From Alteromonas oceanisediminis (GTDB lineage: Bacteria; Pseudomonadota; Gammaproteobacteria; Enterobacterales; Alteromonadaceae), in assembly GCF_018474025.1 (NCBI RefSeq), contig NZ_JAHCTA010000003.1:455939-495998 (forward strand): DNA of 40,060 bases. The letters run 5' to 3'. Position numbers and translations under genes: made by a program. The notes below the pieces were generated by a model that was not told where the DNA came from, ran no database searches, and saw only the letters and a program-made list of their open reading frames with translations. Below, piece by piece: positions 27,244 through 36,416 of this stretch (positions within the stretch are counted from its first letter, which is position 1; every line of letters begins with the position of its first letter).

Positions 27244-29175
27244 TTGGTTACACAATCGGCGAAATGGACAATTGCAGACGCAGAGCGAGTTTACGGCGTA
27301 TCGCGTTGGGGCGGCGGCTACTTTCATATTGGTGAAAATGGCCACGTGCATGTCACACCCGAACCGGGCAATGACAATATCCGCATCGACATGAAAGCGG
27401 TTATCGATGAAATTAAACAGGAAGGGATCCAGTTCCCGGTGGTTGTTCGATTTCATGATGTGTTGCGCAATCAAGTTGAAACGTTGAACAAAGCGTTTCG
27501 CAAATCGATTGAAGACTTCAAGTATCAAGGCCAGTATCGCGGTGTCTATCCGGTTAAAGTCAATCAAATGCGTGAAGTTGTCGAAGAAGTTGTTGACGCT
27601 GGAACGCCTTACAATTACGGATTGGAAGCCGGCTCGAAAGCCGAATTAATCACGGTTTTGGCGCTGAATACAAACGTTGGCTCGTTAACCATTTTAAACG
27701 GTTACAAAGACAAAGAGTTTATGCAGCTAGCGCTACTTGGCACCAAGCTGGGTCGTAAAATGGTGGTGGTGGTCGAAAAATACAGCGAGCTATTGCTGCT
27801 GGTGAAAACGGCGAAAGAGCTTGGCATTGAGCCCACCATTGGTGTGCGCTCAAAAATGACAGTAAAAGGCCGTGGGAAGTGGGAAGGCTCAGGCGGTGAT
27901 CGCGCCAAGTTTGGTTTAACCATTACGGAAATTATTAAAACCGCTCGCTACTTAGAATCAGAAGGCATGGGGCACTGCCTGAAGCTACTGCACTTCCACA
28001 TTGGCAGTCAGTTAACCGATATCCGCGCGGTGAAAGAAGCCATCAACGAAGGCGCGCGCATTTACGCTGAATTGCACAAAATGGGCTTCCCGCTTGAATA
28101 TGTAGATGTAGGCGGTGGGCTCGGTATTGATTACGATGGCAGCAACTCTACCAGTGATTCTTCACGCAATTATTCAATGGATGAATACGTAGCCGATGTG
28201 GTGTATGGCATGAAAGAAGTTTGCGATTTAGAAGCCGTGCCCCACCCGACGCTGGTGAGTGAAAGTGGCCGAGCCATCACTGCGCATCACAGTTGCGTTA
28301 TCACTGAAATTGTTGGAGAAATACGCTCTAACAGCGCCGAAATTGATACGTCGGAGAAAGACGGCGAACACATTTTCGTAAAGAACATTCGTTATCTGGC
28401 TGACCACTTTGACGAACAAACCAGCTTGCAGGAATTATTCAATGACGCTTCGGAGTATAAAGAAAAGGCCGTAGATGCTTTTAAACTGCGCGTACTTAGC
28501 CTCGAAGAGTTGGGTAAAATAGAGACCTTGTACTGGCAGATCATGGTTAAACTGCAACATAAATATCGTTCGGTCGATTTCGTGCCGGAGCAACTACAAG
28601 AACTCGATTACAGTTTGTCATCCCAATACCTGTGTAATTTTTCAGTATTTCAGAGCGCGGCGGATACGTGGGCAATTGATCAGTTGCTGCCCGTTGTTCC
28701 ACTAACGCGCATGAACGAAGAGCCAACAGTGAATTGCTCACTGGTAGATATTACCTGTGATAGCGATGGCAAAATTGATCAATTCACGATTGAGCGCGGT
28801 ATCTCGGATATTTTGCCGGTACACCCACTCAAACCAGACGAACCGTATTACGTCGGCCTATTCCTTACCGGCGCATATCAAGACGTAATGGGTGACATGC
28901 ACAACCTATTTGGGCGTCTCAGTGAAGTTCACATATTCAGTTATGATGACGACCCTGAAGACTTCTATATCGAAGAGTTCGTGCGTGGTTCGTCGGTCAC
29001 TGATGTGCTTAGCGTGATGCAATACAACACCAAGGCGATGGCGTCTGATGTTAAGAAGTTGATTGACAAGCACGTTGCCAGTGGCGGCATGAATCCACGT
29101 GAAGGCGTTCGTTGGACAGACTTCTACGAGTCCTGTTTAGACGGATACACATACCTCAAAACCGGCGAAAAGTAG
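27244..29175 (+). CDS. speA: Biosynthetic arginine decarboxylase
   Basis: PLP enzyme of 643 residues that turns arginine into agmatine, the first step to putrescine. Close to the usual SpeA length (E. coli 658). Seen: the N-terminal ERVYGVSRWGGGYF block; the PLP lysine in YPVKVNQM (about residue 101); HFHIGSQLTD; the glycine-rich phosphate loop GGGLGIDYDGS; and the late ITCDSDGKIDQF block, characteristic of the alanine-racemase-fold arginine decarboxylases. The start is a TTG: GGAG at 27233-27236 stands 7 bases ahead, and an in-frame stop at 27220 with no ATG in between leaves no other choice. No speB or speE nearby. Convergent with the serine hydrolase, with only 14 bases between stops. Confidence 0.95.
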   Translation: MVTQSAKWTIADAERVYGVSRWGGGYFHIGENGHVHVTPEPGNDNIRIDMKAVIDEIKQEGIQFPVVVRFHDVLRNQVETLNKAFRKSIEDFKYQGQYRGVYPVKVNQMREVVEEVVDAGTPYNYGLEAGSKAELITVLALNTNVGSLTILNGYKDKEFMQLALLGTKLGRKMVVVVEKYSELLLLVKTAKELGIEPTIGVRSKMTVKGRGKWEGSGGDRAKFGLTITEIIKTARYLESEGMGHCLKLLHFHIGSQLTDIRAVKEAINEGARIYAELHKMGFPLEYVDVGGGLGIDYDGSNSTSDSSRNYSMDEYVADVVYGMKEVCDLEAVPHPTLVSESGRAITAHHSCVITEIVGEIRSNSAEIDTSEKDGEHIFVKNIRYLADHFDEQTSLQELFNDASEYKEKAVDAFKLRVLSLEELGKIETLYWQIMVKLQHKYRSVDFVPEQLQELDYSLSSQYLCNFSVFQSAADTWAIDQLLPVVPLTRMNEEPTVNCSLVDITCDSDGKIDQFTIERGISDILPVHPLKPDEPYYVGLFLTGAYQDVMGDMHNLFGRLSEVHIFSYDDDPEDFYIEEFVRGSSVTDVLSVMQYNTKAMASDVKKLIDKHVASGGMNPREGVRWTDFYESCLDGYTYLKTGEK

Positions 29176-29189
29176 CTAAAGGGTAGCGG

Positions 29190-30350
29190 CTAGGGCGTGT
29201 TGTTCTGTGCAGATGCCGCTTCACGCTGCTGAGCTGTGCGAAAGGCCTCAAAATGGGCACTCCACAGTTCAGCGGTGGTGTAATTGATCATGTTACTCTC
29301 AGCATTGATCAGCATGGCAAAGCCTGCGCCGGTCTCCGGTGAAAAACTCACATCAGCACGATAGCCTTTTACCCAACCACCATGATAAACCAGCTTGTAA
29401 CCCTCAAAATCGTAAACGCGCCAGCCTAATCCATAATGTGCGTCTTTAAGATGTTCACGCCAGCCCCTGCGGTAAGTTTCACGCTTGGTTTTTACCCGAG
29501 GCGTCGTCACATCGCTAATCAATTGAGGGCTGACAATGTTGGGGTATTCCCCCAGCATGGCGCGTAACCATACCGACATGTCGGCGATGCTGGCATTAAC
29601 GCCTGCTGCGGGCGCAAAACGATAGTAATTATTTTCTACGTCGCCTTCGCGCCAGCGATTTCGGGCAATAGCGATATGTGGGCGCGCCCACTGCGATGAA
29701 CTCATCAAAGCCCCCTTACCGGCACTGGCTGTTTGCATGCCTAAAGGGTCAAAGAGTTGTGTCTGTAACTGGCGGTGATAAGAGGTATTCTGGCTTGAAA
29801 AGTAATTTTCCAGCGTCCCAAATAATGCATTCTGATAGGTGTAGCACTGGCCGGGAGAGCACAAAGGTTCTAGGTCAGCAAGCTGCTTCAGCACGCGCTT
29901 GACCGGATAATCAGCCTCAATAAGATTGTCATAAGCATTTGGCATGTAACCGCTGGATTGGCCAATTAAGTGTTCAAGCTGTAACTTGTCGGTATATTGC
30001 GAGTTAAAGTCAGGTTGCTCAACCAGCTCGACCAACTGTGTTTGCCAGTTTAACTGTTGCCCAGCGACCATCTTCGCCATCAACACGCCAGTAAACGTTT
30101 TTGACACAGAGGCTAAACGAAACACGGTGTCTGGTGATATTTTGGAACCGCCTCGATGAGTGACGCCCTGAACTACCACAACAGGTTTCTCGCCTTGTTG
30201 ATAAAAAACCATGGCATAACCGGGAATATTCAGCTTTCGGGCTCGCGCAGCGACGTCTTTTTGATAGCTATCAAACCACGCTGGTACTGCTGAACTTGAG
30301 GCTGCGGTATCGGCTACCACCCGCGCTGGAGCACTCGCAAGAGCAACCAA
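29190..30350 (-). CDS. Beta-lactamase-fold serine hydrolase (class C/DD-peptidase-like), start problematic
   Basis: Penicillin-binding-protein-like hydrolase, 386 residues as listed. The active-site trio is intact: S81-x-x-K84 in SVSKTF, Y-x-N in YTYQNALFG, and H-x-G in YHGGWVKGY. It is probably an esterase or peptidase of the envelope; true beta-lactamase activity is not implied. Oddity: the signal peptide starts upstream of the only ordinary start. In frame before the TTG at 30350 come FSLTRRVVWLFAFLL-type codons back to ATC/ATT codons, then a TAA at 30410-30408, then an ATG at 30434-30432 with a fair ribosome site. So either a rare ATT/ATC start is used, or the gene carries a nonsense codon eight residues in, or it really begins at TTG without a full signal. 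Confidence 0.82.
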   Translation of the reverse strand: MVALASAPARVVADTAASSSAVPAWFDSYQKDVAARARKLNIPGYAMVFYQQGEKPVVVVQGVTHRGGSKISPDTVFRLASVSKTFTGVLMAKMVAGQQLNWQTQLVELVEQPDFNSQYTDKLQLEHLIGQSSGYMPNAYDNLIEADYPVKRVLKQLADLEPLCSPGQCYTYQNALFGTLENYFSSQNTSYHRQLQTQLFDPLGMQTASAGKGALMSSSQWARPHIAIARNRWREGDVENNYYRFAPAAGVNASIADMSVWLRAMLGEYPNIVSPQLISDVTTPRVKTKRETYRRGWREHLKDAHYGLGWRVYDFEGYKLVYHGGWVKGYRADVSFSPETGAGFAMLINAESNMINYTTAELWSAHFEAFRTAQQREAASAQNNTP

Positions 30351-30583
30351 CAGAAACGCGAAAAGCCAGACAACACGGCGCGTTAGAGAAAAAATAGCAA
30401 TAATGATTTACCCGATGACATGAAAGAAAGGCATGTGGATTATCCTGTGCTGAGGAGGCTAAATCAAGTCGAGTGGTGCACAGCACTGCGTTAATTGGTT
30501 AACTAACAGTTCCGATTTCGTCGCCTCAATGTGCCAACTTTCCTCTACAATAAGCACATTCTGGATAACGCGTACTACCCAAG

Positions 30584-31984
30584 ATGACTCAAAGCATGCT
30601 GAGTAACTCTCACACAGACACCTTCCGTACCGCACGCATGACGAGAGACAAGCGCTTTGACGGGCTGTTTTTTATTGCCGTGAAAACAACCGGTATTTTC
30701 TGTCGTCCCATCTGTCCAGCGAACCTGCCCAACGAAGAGAATGTTGAATACTTTACCCATCGCCAACAAGCCATGCAGGCGGGCTATCGCCCGTGCCTAC
30801 GCTGTCGGCCAGACAGCGCGCCGGGGTCGCCAGCGTGGAGAGGGGTCGATACTACTGTTGAGCGAGCATTAACCTTACTCTTGGCCTACCCTGACCTGAG
30901 TGTCGAGAACATCGCTAACAAGCTAGGTATCACGTCGCGCTATTTGCATAAATTAACACAACAGCATGTTGGCATGGGCCCCAAGCACTATCGGCAATAT
31001 TCTCAAGTTTTGCTGGCGAAACAGCTGTTACACCAAACCCGCTTAAGCGTGGAGCACATTGCCCACAGTGTGGGTTTCTCGAGCAGTCGCCGTTTACAGG
31101 CGCAGATGAAGTCGGTTACGCAGCTAACCCCCACACAAATTCGTCGAAACCATGAGGAAAACCGCAGCGACGCCATCGAACTCATGCTCCACTATCGAGC
31201 CCCTTATGACTGGCCTGCGCTACGGGATTTTATGGCACTTCGTGCGATAAAACCTATTGAGGAAGTGACAGATAATAGCTATGCGCGGTACTTTCAATTG
31301 GACTACGATCCCGCGAAGAATGGCTTTTTTCGCGCGACTCATCTACCGGAAAAACAGGCATTTAGGGTTGAAATACAGGTGGCACACATGCCAATGTTAC
31401 TGCCGGTGATCCAACATGTCCGACGCATCTTAGACCTGGATGCTGACCCGATGGCTATTATGAGCAAACTGTCAGCAAGCGGTGTTCCCAGCAACTTACT
31501 GACCCAAGGGCTGCGTTTGCCCGGTGTGTGGAGCCCGTTCGAAGCCGGCTGTCGCGCAATCTTGGGACAACAGGTAAGTGTGACATCCGCTATCAATCAA
31601 CTGCAACGAATCTGCTTGTACTATAATGACTCTCGCGATGGCACAGCGTGCGCGTTTCCCACCCCAACGCAGATTGCCAGCATCAGCGATGATTTACTCA
31701 AAATGCCTTTAGCGCGAAAACGCGCACTTCGAGCGTTTGCCGAATGCTTTACCAACGATCCGCACCCGTCACCTGAAAGCCTGCTTGCGATCAAAGGGAT
31801 CGGACCGTGGACGGTAAATTACCTACGCATGCGCGGGCTGTCGCAACCTGATATGTTTCTTGGTACCGATCTGGTGGTTTCCAGAATTCAGCAAAAACTC
31901 ACGTTAAACCCGACAAAAGCATCACCTTGGGGCAGCTATCTAACATTTCAGCTTTGGCAAATTGCCACGCAGGAGAATTCGTAA
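30584..31984 (+). CDS. Ada-N / AraC-type HTH / AlkA fusion DNA glycosylase
   Basis: Alkylation-repair protein of 466 residues in three parts. Residues 10-85: Ada N-terminal zinc domain with C40, C44, C71 and C74 (FCRPICP, PCLRC), where C40 is the equivalent of Ada's methyl-accepting Cys. Residues 90-195: AraC-family DNA-binding domain (two helix-turn-helix units). Residues 200-460: AlkA-like glycosylase with the hairpin-helix-hairpin IKGIGPWTVNYLRMRG and the catalytic Asp in LGTDLVV. This suggests one protein that senses methyl phosphotriesters, activates transcription and removes methylated bases. The methyltransferase is the next gene, starting right after the stop codon. ATG start at 30584. 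An operator was not recognised upstream. Confidence 0.92.
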   Translation: MTQSMLSNSHTDTFRTARMTRDKRFDGLFFIAVKTTGIFCRPICPANLPNEENVEYFTHRQQAMQAGYRPCLRCRPDSAPGSPAWRGVDTTVERALTLLLAYPDLSVENIANKLGITSRYLHKLTQQHVGMGPKHYRQYSQVLLAKQLLHQTRLSVEHIAHSVGFSSSRRLQAQMKSVTQLTPTQIRRNHEENRSDAIELMLHYRAPYDWPALRDFMALRAIKPIEEVTDNSYARYFQLDYDPAKNGFFRATHLPEKQAFRVEIQVAHMPMLLPVIQHVRRILDLDADPMAIMSKLSASGVPSNLLTQGLRLPGVWSPFEAGCRAILGQQVSVTSAINQLQRICLYYNDSRDGTACAFPTPTQIASISDDLLKMPLARKRALRAFAECFTNDPHPSPESLLAIKGIGPWTVNYLRMRGLSQPDMFLGTDLVVSRIQQKLTLNPTKASPWGSYLTFQLWQIATQENS

Positions 31985-32443
31985 ATGAGCACAGAGTACA
32001 TAGACACCCCAGTGGGTTGGCTCGAAGTCAAAGCAGATACCGTTGGCATTACTCACGTGACCTTTGTGAGTCACTGTGGTGAAGTGTCGCCTAGTTCAAT
32101 CACAACGCTTGCTGTTACGCAGCTCAATGAATATCTTAATGGCGATCGGCGTGCATTTTCGTTGCCACTGAATCCTCACGGTACCGATTTTCAACGTGGT
32201 GTATGGCACGCGTTGATGAGTATTGATTATGGCAAGACCACCAGCTACGCAGATATTGCCCTGCGCATCGGCAACAAAAAAGCGTGCCGCGCCGTGGGAG
32301 CCGCCAATGGTAAAAACCCGATTGGAATCATCGTGCCTTGCCATCGTGTAATTGGCGCAAATGGCACTCTCACAGGGTATGCTGGTGGGCTGGAACGTAA
32401 ACAGTGGTTACTGTCGTTGGAACGTGGCGATAACCTTTTTTAA
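31985..32443 (+). CDS. ogt: Methylated-DNA--protein-cysteine methyltransferase
   Basis: Suicide repair enzyme of 152 residues that takes the methyl group from O6-methylguanine or O4-methylthymine. The acceptor Cys119 lies in IIVPCHRVIG; the DNA-binding helix (YADIALRIGNKKACRAVGAANGKNP in part, 88-112) and GYAGGLERKQWLL after it are typical. It has the short N-terminal domain of Ogt, without an Ada zinc part. It starts on the base after the stop of the Ada/AlkA fusion, and its AGGAG lies inside that gene, so the two are one unit. Together they cover what Ada, AlkA and Ogt do separately in E. coli. Confidence 0.93.
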   Translation: MSTEYIDTPVGWLEVKADTVGITHVTFVSHCGEVSPSSITTLAVTQLNEYLNGDRRAFSLPLNPHGTDFQRGVWHALMSIDYGKTTSYADIALRIGNKKACRAVGAANGKNPIGIIVPCHRVIGANGTLTGYAGGLERKQWLLSLERGDNLF

Positions 32444-32469
32444 CCCGCTATCATCAAAAGGAAACATCG

Positions 32470-33351
32470 GTGTCATCAAGCGCAGTCATTAAGCTATTTA
32501 TTTTAGGCGCCATCTGGGGATCGTCTTTTTTGTTTATGCGCGCGGCAACGCCAGAGTTTGGCGTTTATCCACTGGTTGAATTGCGAACGGTTTTAGCAAG
32601 CCTGTTTCTACTGCCTTTTGTATTATTACGCCGTCAATGGCGCGATATGGTCGTGCACTGGCGTCATATCGCGGTTATCGGTGTGGTTAATACCGCGGTG
32701 CCATTCGCGCTATTTAATTACAGTAGCTTGCATTTAGAAGCTGGCTACAATTCCATTCTCAACGCCACTGCGCCTATGTTCGGGGCGCTGATTGCTTTCA
32801 TCTGGCTTTCGGATCGGCTAGAACGTAGCGCAATTTTCGGATTATTGATTGGCTTTTTCGGCGTAGTACAGCTCAGCTGGGCCAAAGTCAGCGGTAGCGG
32901 CATCAGTTTCCTGCCCATCGCTACAGCGCTCATGGCCACTTGCTGCTATGGCATAGCGGCAAGCTACATGAAACGCTATATGCAAGGGGTAAAGCCCCTC
33001 GCTATTGCCGCGGGGAGTCAACTATTTGCCTCAGTGTTTTTACTGCCTGCGGCGCTATGGACATGGCCTGTACACATGCCTGGAAACAGTGCCTGGTTTC
33101 AAGCCATAGCACTTGCCGTGGTATGCACTGGGGTGGCGTACATTCTGTACTTTGATTTAATCGCCACTGAGGGGCCGTCCAAAGCGATTACCGTCGCGTA
33201 TCTAGTGCCGTTGTTCGGAGTGATTTGGGGCGGTATCTTTTTGCATGAACGCCTCAGTGTGCCGGTGTATATCGGCGGGGCCTGCATCTTGATTGGCGTG
33301 GCATTAACGAACGGCTTAGTGGGTAAACAGCGAGCAAAACGTCGCCCGTGA
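32470..33351 (+). CDS. EamA-family (drug/metabolite) transporter
   Basis: Inner-membrane protein of 293 residues with about ten helices in two EamA repeats (1-140 and 150-285). Typical pieces: FILGAIWGSSFLFMRAATPE at the start, the first-repeat end LLIGFFGVVQLSW, and second-repeat GVAYILYFDLIATEGPSKA with VPLFGVIWGGIFLHERLS. The start is GTG, preceded by AAAGGA. Members export amino acids or other metabolites; the substrate is unknown. It lies 26 bases after ogt and may share its transcript. Its stop is 2 bases from the stop of the opposite-strand diguanylate cyclase, with no terminator between. Confidence 0.88.
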   Translation: MSSSAVIKLFILGAIWGSSFLFMRAATPEFGVYPLVELRTVLASLFLLPFVLLRRQWRDMVVHWRHIAVIGVVNTAVPFALFNYSSLHLEAGYNSILNATAPMFGALIAFIWLSDRLERSAIFGLLIGFFGVVQLSWAKVSGSGISFLPIATALMATCCYGIAASYMKRYMQGVKPLAIAAGSQLFASVFLLPAALWTWPVHMPGNSAWFQAIALAVVCTGVAYILYFDLIATEGPSKAITVAYLVPLFGVIWGGIFLHERLSVPVYIGGACILIGVALTNGLVGKQRAKRRP

Positions 33352-33353
33352 GG

Positions 33354-34784
33354 TTAGTCAATAAGCTGCATCCTGACAAGATTGCTGCCTTCGCGTTTTG
33401 CCTGATAAAGCGCGTCGTCTGCATTAGCCGTTACCTCACTCATGGCGCGCGGCGTTGCGGTATATGAAACGCCGAAAGACGCCGTTAGGCGGATGTTCGG
33501 ATGCGCCGCTGGGGGGCTTATTTCCTCGATCCCCTGACGGATGTCCTGAGCCATATCAAAAGCTTCATGTGGGCCGGTATCCGGCAATAAAATGATAAAC
33601 TCTTCGCTGCTCCACCGGCCCAGTATATCCTTGCTGCGGATCTGGTGCCCTAAATATGCCGTGAAGCTGTCAAGCACCTGATCCCCTACATTGCGACCAT
33701 AGGTGTCGTTAATCGATGTAAAGTTATCTATGTCAATAATGATCACTGCCACGGTATGCCGTGCATCAATTAAGTTATTAAACTTCTCTTCAATAACAAT
33801 TCGGTCCGGCAACCGCGAGGGTGCGTATTGCAACGTGTTGGTTTGCATGTCTTGACGGAAGTAATACAAAATATTGTAGATGAGCAGAAACAGCACAAAG
33901 ATGATCACCAATAAGGTCACTACACTGGCAATAAAGCCACGTGATATTTCCGTTTGGCGCGCATCTAACGGGCTTAGAAGGTATAGCGTCCAGTCGAACT
34001 GTTCTAAATCAATCTCAGCGATCAGAAAATCATTGCCTTCAATGGACACCAATTGATTATTTAAGGTTTTTTCCTGTTTTATCTCAGGCTCTAGGCGCTG
34101 ATACCACAGCAAGTCTTCGAGTGTTTTAAACTCTGAATATTCAGCAATCAGTGTGGAATCTGATGACAGCGTAATGTTGTCGTTATCATCGACAAAAATA
34201 AAATCGTAACCGTGCTCGCGCTTGTAACTGTCAAACACCGTTAAAAAGCTGCGCAGCGCCTTGCCGACGCCAAAAAAGCCAAGAAACTTGCCGTCGTTGT
34301 TGTAAATTTTTAAATCGATATAAAAATGCGTATCTTCCCACTTGCCAATGTCAGCCACCGCGTTGCGCTCTGCATCTCGGTACTTAAAGTACCAATTCAC
34401 TTCGCCTTCAATGAGATCAATGGTGCTACCGTCAGAATTGTATTGCTGACGATTCACTTCGCTGGCAATGAAAAAGATCATACCAAACTCATTTTCAAGA
34501 CGCTTAAGCATGCGGAAAGCGTCCTCTGGAACCAGCGGATCGTTTTCGGTGACATCCATCAAATCGACAAGTTCTCTGGACTTGCTAAGTGTTTCGGCGA
34601 TATGCAAAGGTTGGATTAATTGGTCGATGATTAAATCAATCGCAGGCGACATAGACGCCTGTTGTGCTCGACTTTGTTCGGCAACAATTTTACTGATACT
34701 GAAATGCACCAGTGTCACAATAGAAATCACCACTACCGCGAACAACACTAAAATACTGCGGTGCAACGTTCTGAATATACTCAC
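33354..34784 (-). CDS. Membrane-bound sensor diguanylate cyclase with degenerate SSEEF signature
   Basis: Protein of 476 residues for making (or sensing) cyclic di-GMP at the inner membrane. TM1 about 8-30; periplasmic Cache-like sensor region about 40-280 (FKYRDAERNAVADIG, YNNDGKFLGFFGVGK are typical dCache turns); TM2 about 284-308; GGDEF domain 325-476 with metal-binding DIDNF (351-355), an inhibitory RxxD site (RSKD, 383-386) and the signature as SSEEF (392-396) in place of GGEEF. Both glycines are replaced, the acidic pair kept, so activity is uncertain. The GTG at 34784 is used: AGGAAGAGGT lies ahead at good spacing, and the earlier GTG at 34811 lacks one. Divergent from glmU, convergent with the EamA gene. 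Confidence 0.87.
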   Translation of the reverse strand: MSIFRTLHRSILVLFAVVVISIVTLVHFSISKIVAEQSRAQQASMSPAIDLIIDQLIQPLHIAETLSKSRELVDLMDVTENDPLVPEDAFRMLKRLENEFGMIFFIASEVNRQQYNSDGSTIDLIEGEVNWYFKYRDAERNAVADIGKWEDTHFYIDLKIYNNDGKFLGFFGVGKALRSFLTVFDSYKREHGYDFIFVDDNDNITLSSDSTLIAEYSEFKTLEDLLWYQRLEPEIKQEKTLNNQLVSIEGNDFLIAEIDLEQFDWTLYLLSPLDARQTEISRGFIASVVTLLVIIFVLFLLIYNILYYFRQDMQTNTLQYAPSRLPDRIVIEEKFNNLIDARHTVAVIIIDIDNFTSINDTYGRNVGDQVLDSFTAYLGHQIRSKDILGRWSSEEFIILLPDTGPHEAFDMAQDIRQGIEEISPPAAHPNIRLTASFGVSYTATPRAMSEVTANADDALYQAKREGSNLVRMQLID

Positions 34785-34942
34785 TGCATAACCTCTTCCT
34801 TGATCAAGCACAGTTGCTCACGCCACCACGTTTGCAACCTATTGCGCTCATCATAGCACGGAAGGTGAACGGTGCAATTCAGCACTGACATCGCTCAGGA
34901 TGTTCGTTACACTTCTGCACACACTTTTTGAGGGAACGAGTT

Positions 34943-36301
34943 ATGGGTTTATCAGTTGTTATCCTAGCGGCCGGAAAAGGTACGCGCATGAAATCTAGCC
35001 TGCCGAAGGTTTTGCACCCCATTGCAGGTTTACCGATGGTGCAGCGCATCATCAATACGGTCGAACAAATCGGCGCAGATAGTGTCAATTTAGTCTACGG
35101 GCATGGTGGCGATTTGCTGCAGCAACAGATCACGGGTAGTAACCTGACTTGGTGCTTGCAAGCCGAGCAACTTGGCACTGGCCATGCGGTGCAGCAAGCC
35201 GCCGACAACATCAATGACGAAGATGACGTGTTGGTACTCGTGGGTGATGCGCCCCTGATCAAGCCCAGTACACTAAAGCGTTTACTGGCCGCAAAGCAAA
35301 ACGCTGACCTCGCTCTGTTGACGGTGCAGCTTGATGATCCCACCGGTATGGGCCGCATTATTCGCGACGGTGACAACATCACCGCGATTGTCGAACATAA
35401 AGATGCGACTGAACAACAGCGCGAGATTACTGAAATCAATACCGGCATGATGGTGATCCCTGGTGCGGATCTGAAACGCTGGCTTTCTGGCCTGCAAAAC
35501 AACAATGCGCAAGGTGAGTATTATCTTACCGATGTGATCGCAATGGCCGCTAACGAAGGTAAACAAATTCGCGCTGCTCACCCTGAAAAGCCATTTGAGG
35601 TTGAAGGCGTCAACAATCGTGTGCAGCTTTCAGCGCTTGAACGCGCTTTTCAGCTCGAACAGGCAGAACATGCCATGCTGGCAGGTGCGACTGTAGCCGA
35701 CCCAGCCCGTTTTGATGTACGCGGTGAATTGAGCGTCGGCTCCGATGTAGTCATCGATATTAATTTCGTTGCGGTAGGCAAAGTGACACTGGGTGATAAT
35801 GTTCGCATTGGTGCCAACTGCGTACTCATCGATTGCGATATCGCCGATGGCGCTGTGATTGAAGCAAACAGTATTATTGAACAAGCCAGTGTTGGCCCTA
35901 ATTGCACCGTTGGGCCATTCGCAAGGCTGCGTCCAGGCGCCAACATGCTTGATGGGTCTAAGGTGGGTAACTTCGTCGAGATGAAAAAAACGACGCTAGG
36001 TAAAGGCGCTAAAGCGAATCATTTGACGTACCTTGGCGATACTGAAGTGGGTGAAAACGCGAATATCGGCGCAGGTACAATCACCTGCAATTATGATGGT
36101 GTGAACAAATCTAAAACCGTGATTGGCAGCGGAGCCTTTATTGGTTCAAATTCTTCTTTAGTGGCTCCTGTCACCATTGGCGAAGGCGCTACCGTTGGCG
36201 CGGGTTCCGTGATCACCAAATCCGTAGAACAGCATCAACTCAGCGTAGCACGCGGCAAACAACGAAATATCGACGGCTGGGAACGCCCCACTAAGCGATA
36301 A
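34943..36301 (+). CDS. glmU: Bifunctional UDP-GlcNAc pyrophosphorylase / GlcN-1-P acetyltransferase
   Basis: Cytosolic enzyme of 452 residues that makes UDP-N-acetylglucosamine for peptidoglycan and LPS. N-terminal uridylyltransferase: [15 protein letters not shown] (8-22) nucleotide loop, GDAPLI, EINTGMM. C-terminal left-handed beta-helix of hexapeptide repeats, with [20 protein letters not shown] and the acetyl-CoA site [11 protein letters not shown]. Length is close to E. coli GlmU (456). The ATG at 34943 follows GAGGGAACGAG; the TTG at 34928 would add five residues. Upstream of a DeoR-type regulator and glmS, the usual gammaproteobacterial order. A hairpin follows the stop. Confidence 0.97.
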   Translation: MGLSVVILAAGKGTRMKSSLPKVLHPIAGLPMVQRIINTVEQIGADSVNLVYGHGGDLLQQQITGSNLTWCLQAEQLGTGHAVQQAADNINDEDDVLVLVGDAPLIKPSTLKRLLAAKQNADLALLTVQLDDPTGMGRIIRDGDNITAIVEHKDATEQQREITEINTGMMVIPGADLKRWLSGLQNNNAQGEYYLTDVIAMAANEGKQIRAAHPEKPFEVEGVNNRVQLSALERAFQLEQAEHAMLAGATVADPARFDVRGELSVGSDVVIDINFVAVGKVTLGDNVRIGANCVLIDCDIADGAVIEANSIIEQASVGPNCTVGPFARLRPGANMLDGSKVGNFVEMKKTTLGKGAKANHLTYLGDTEVGENANIGAGTITCNYDGVNKSKTVIGSGAFIGSNSSLVAPVTIGEGATVGAGSVITKSVEQHQLSVARGKQRNIDGWERPTKR

Positions 36302-36325
36302 CCTGATACATCTACGCTACCACCC

Positions 36326-36345
36326 AGCCGCCTGCTCAGGCGGCT
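36326..36345 (+). terminator. Hairpin terminator after glmU
   Basis: Perfect 8-bp stem AGCCGCCT/AGGCGGCT with a 4-base loop, followed by a short TTTCT. The T-run is weak. It separates glmU from the regulator, which has its own promoter. Confidence 0.7.
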
Positions 36346-36416
36346 TTCTACTGATTCATGCTTAGATCCGACGCTATAGCGTATATCATTAAATACCATT
36401 TAATAGCTCGATATAC

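Noticed and set aside
30271-30486. 71-codon ORF overlapping the serine hydrolase start
   Set aside because: Different frame from the hydrolase and without any family feature; the real signal-peptide-like codons are in the hydrolase frame.
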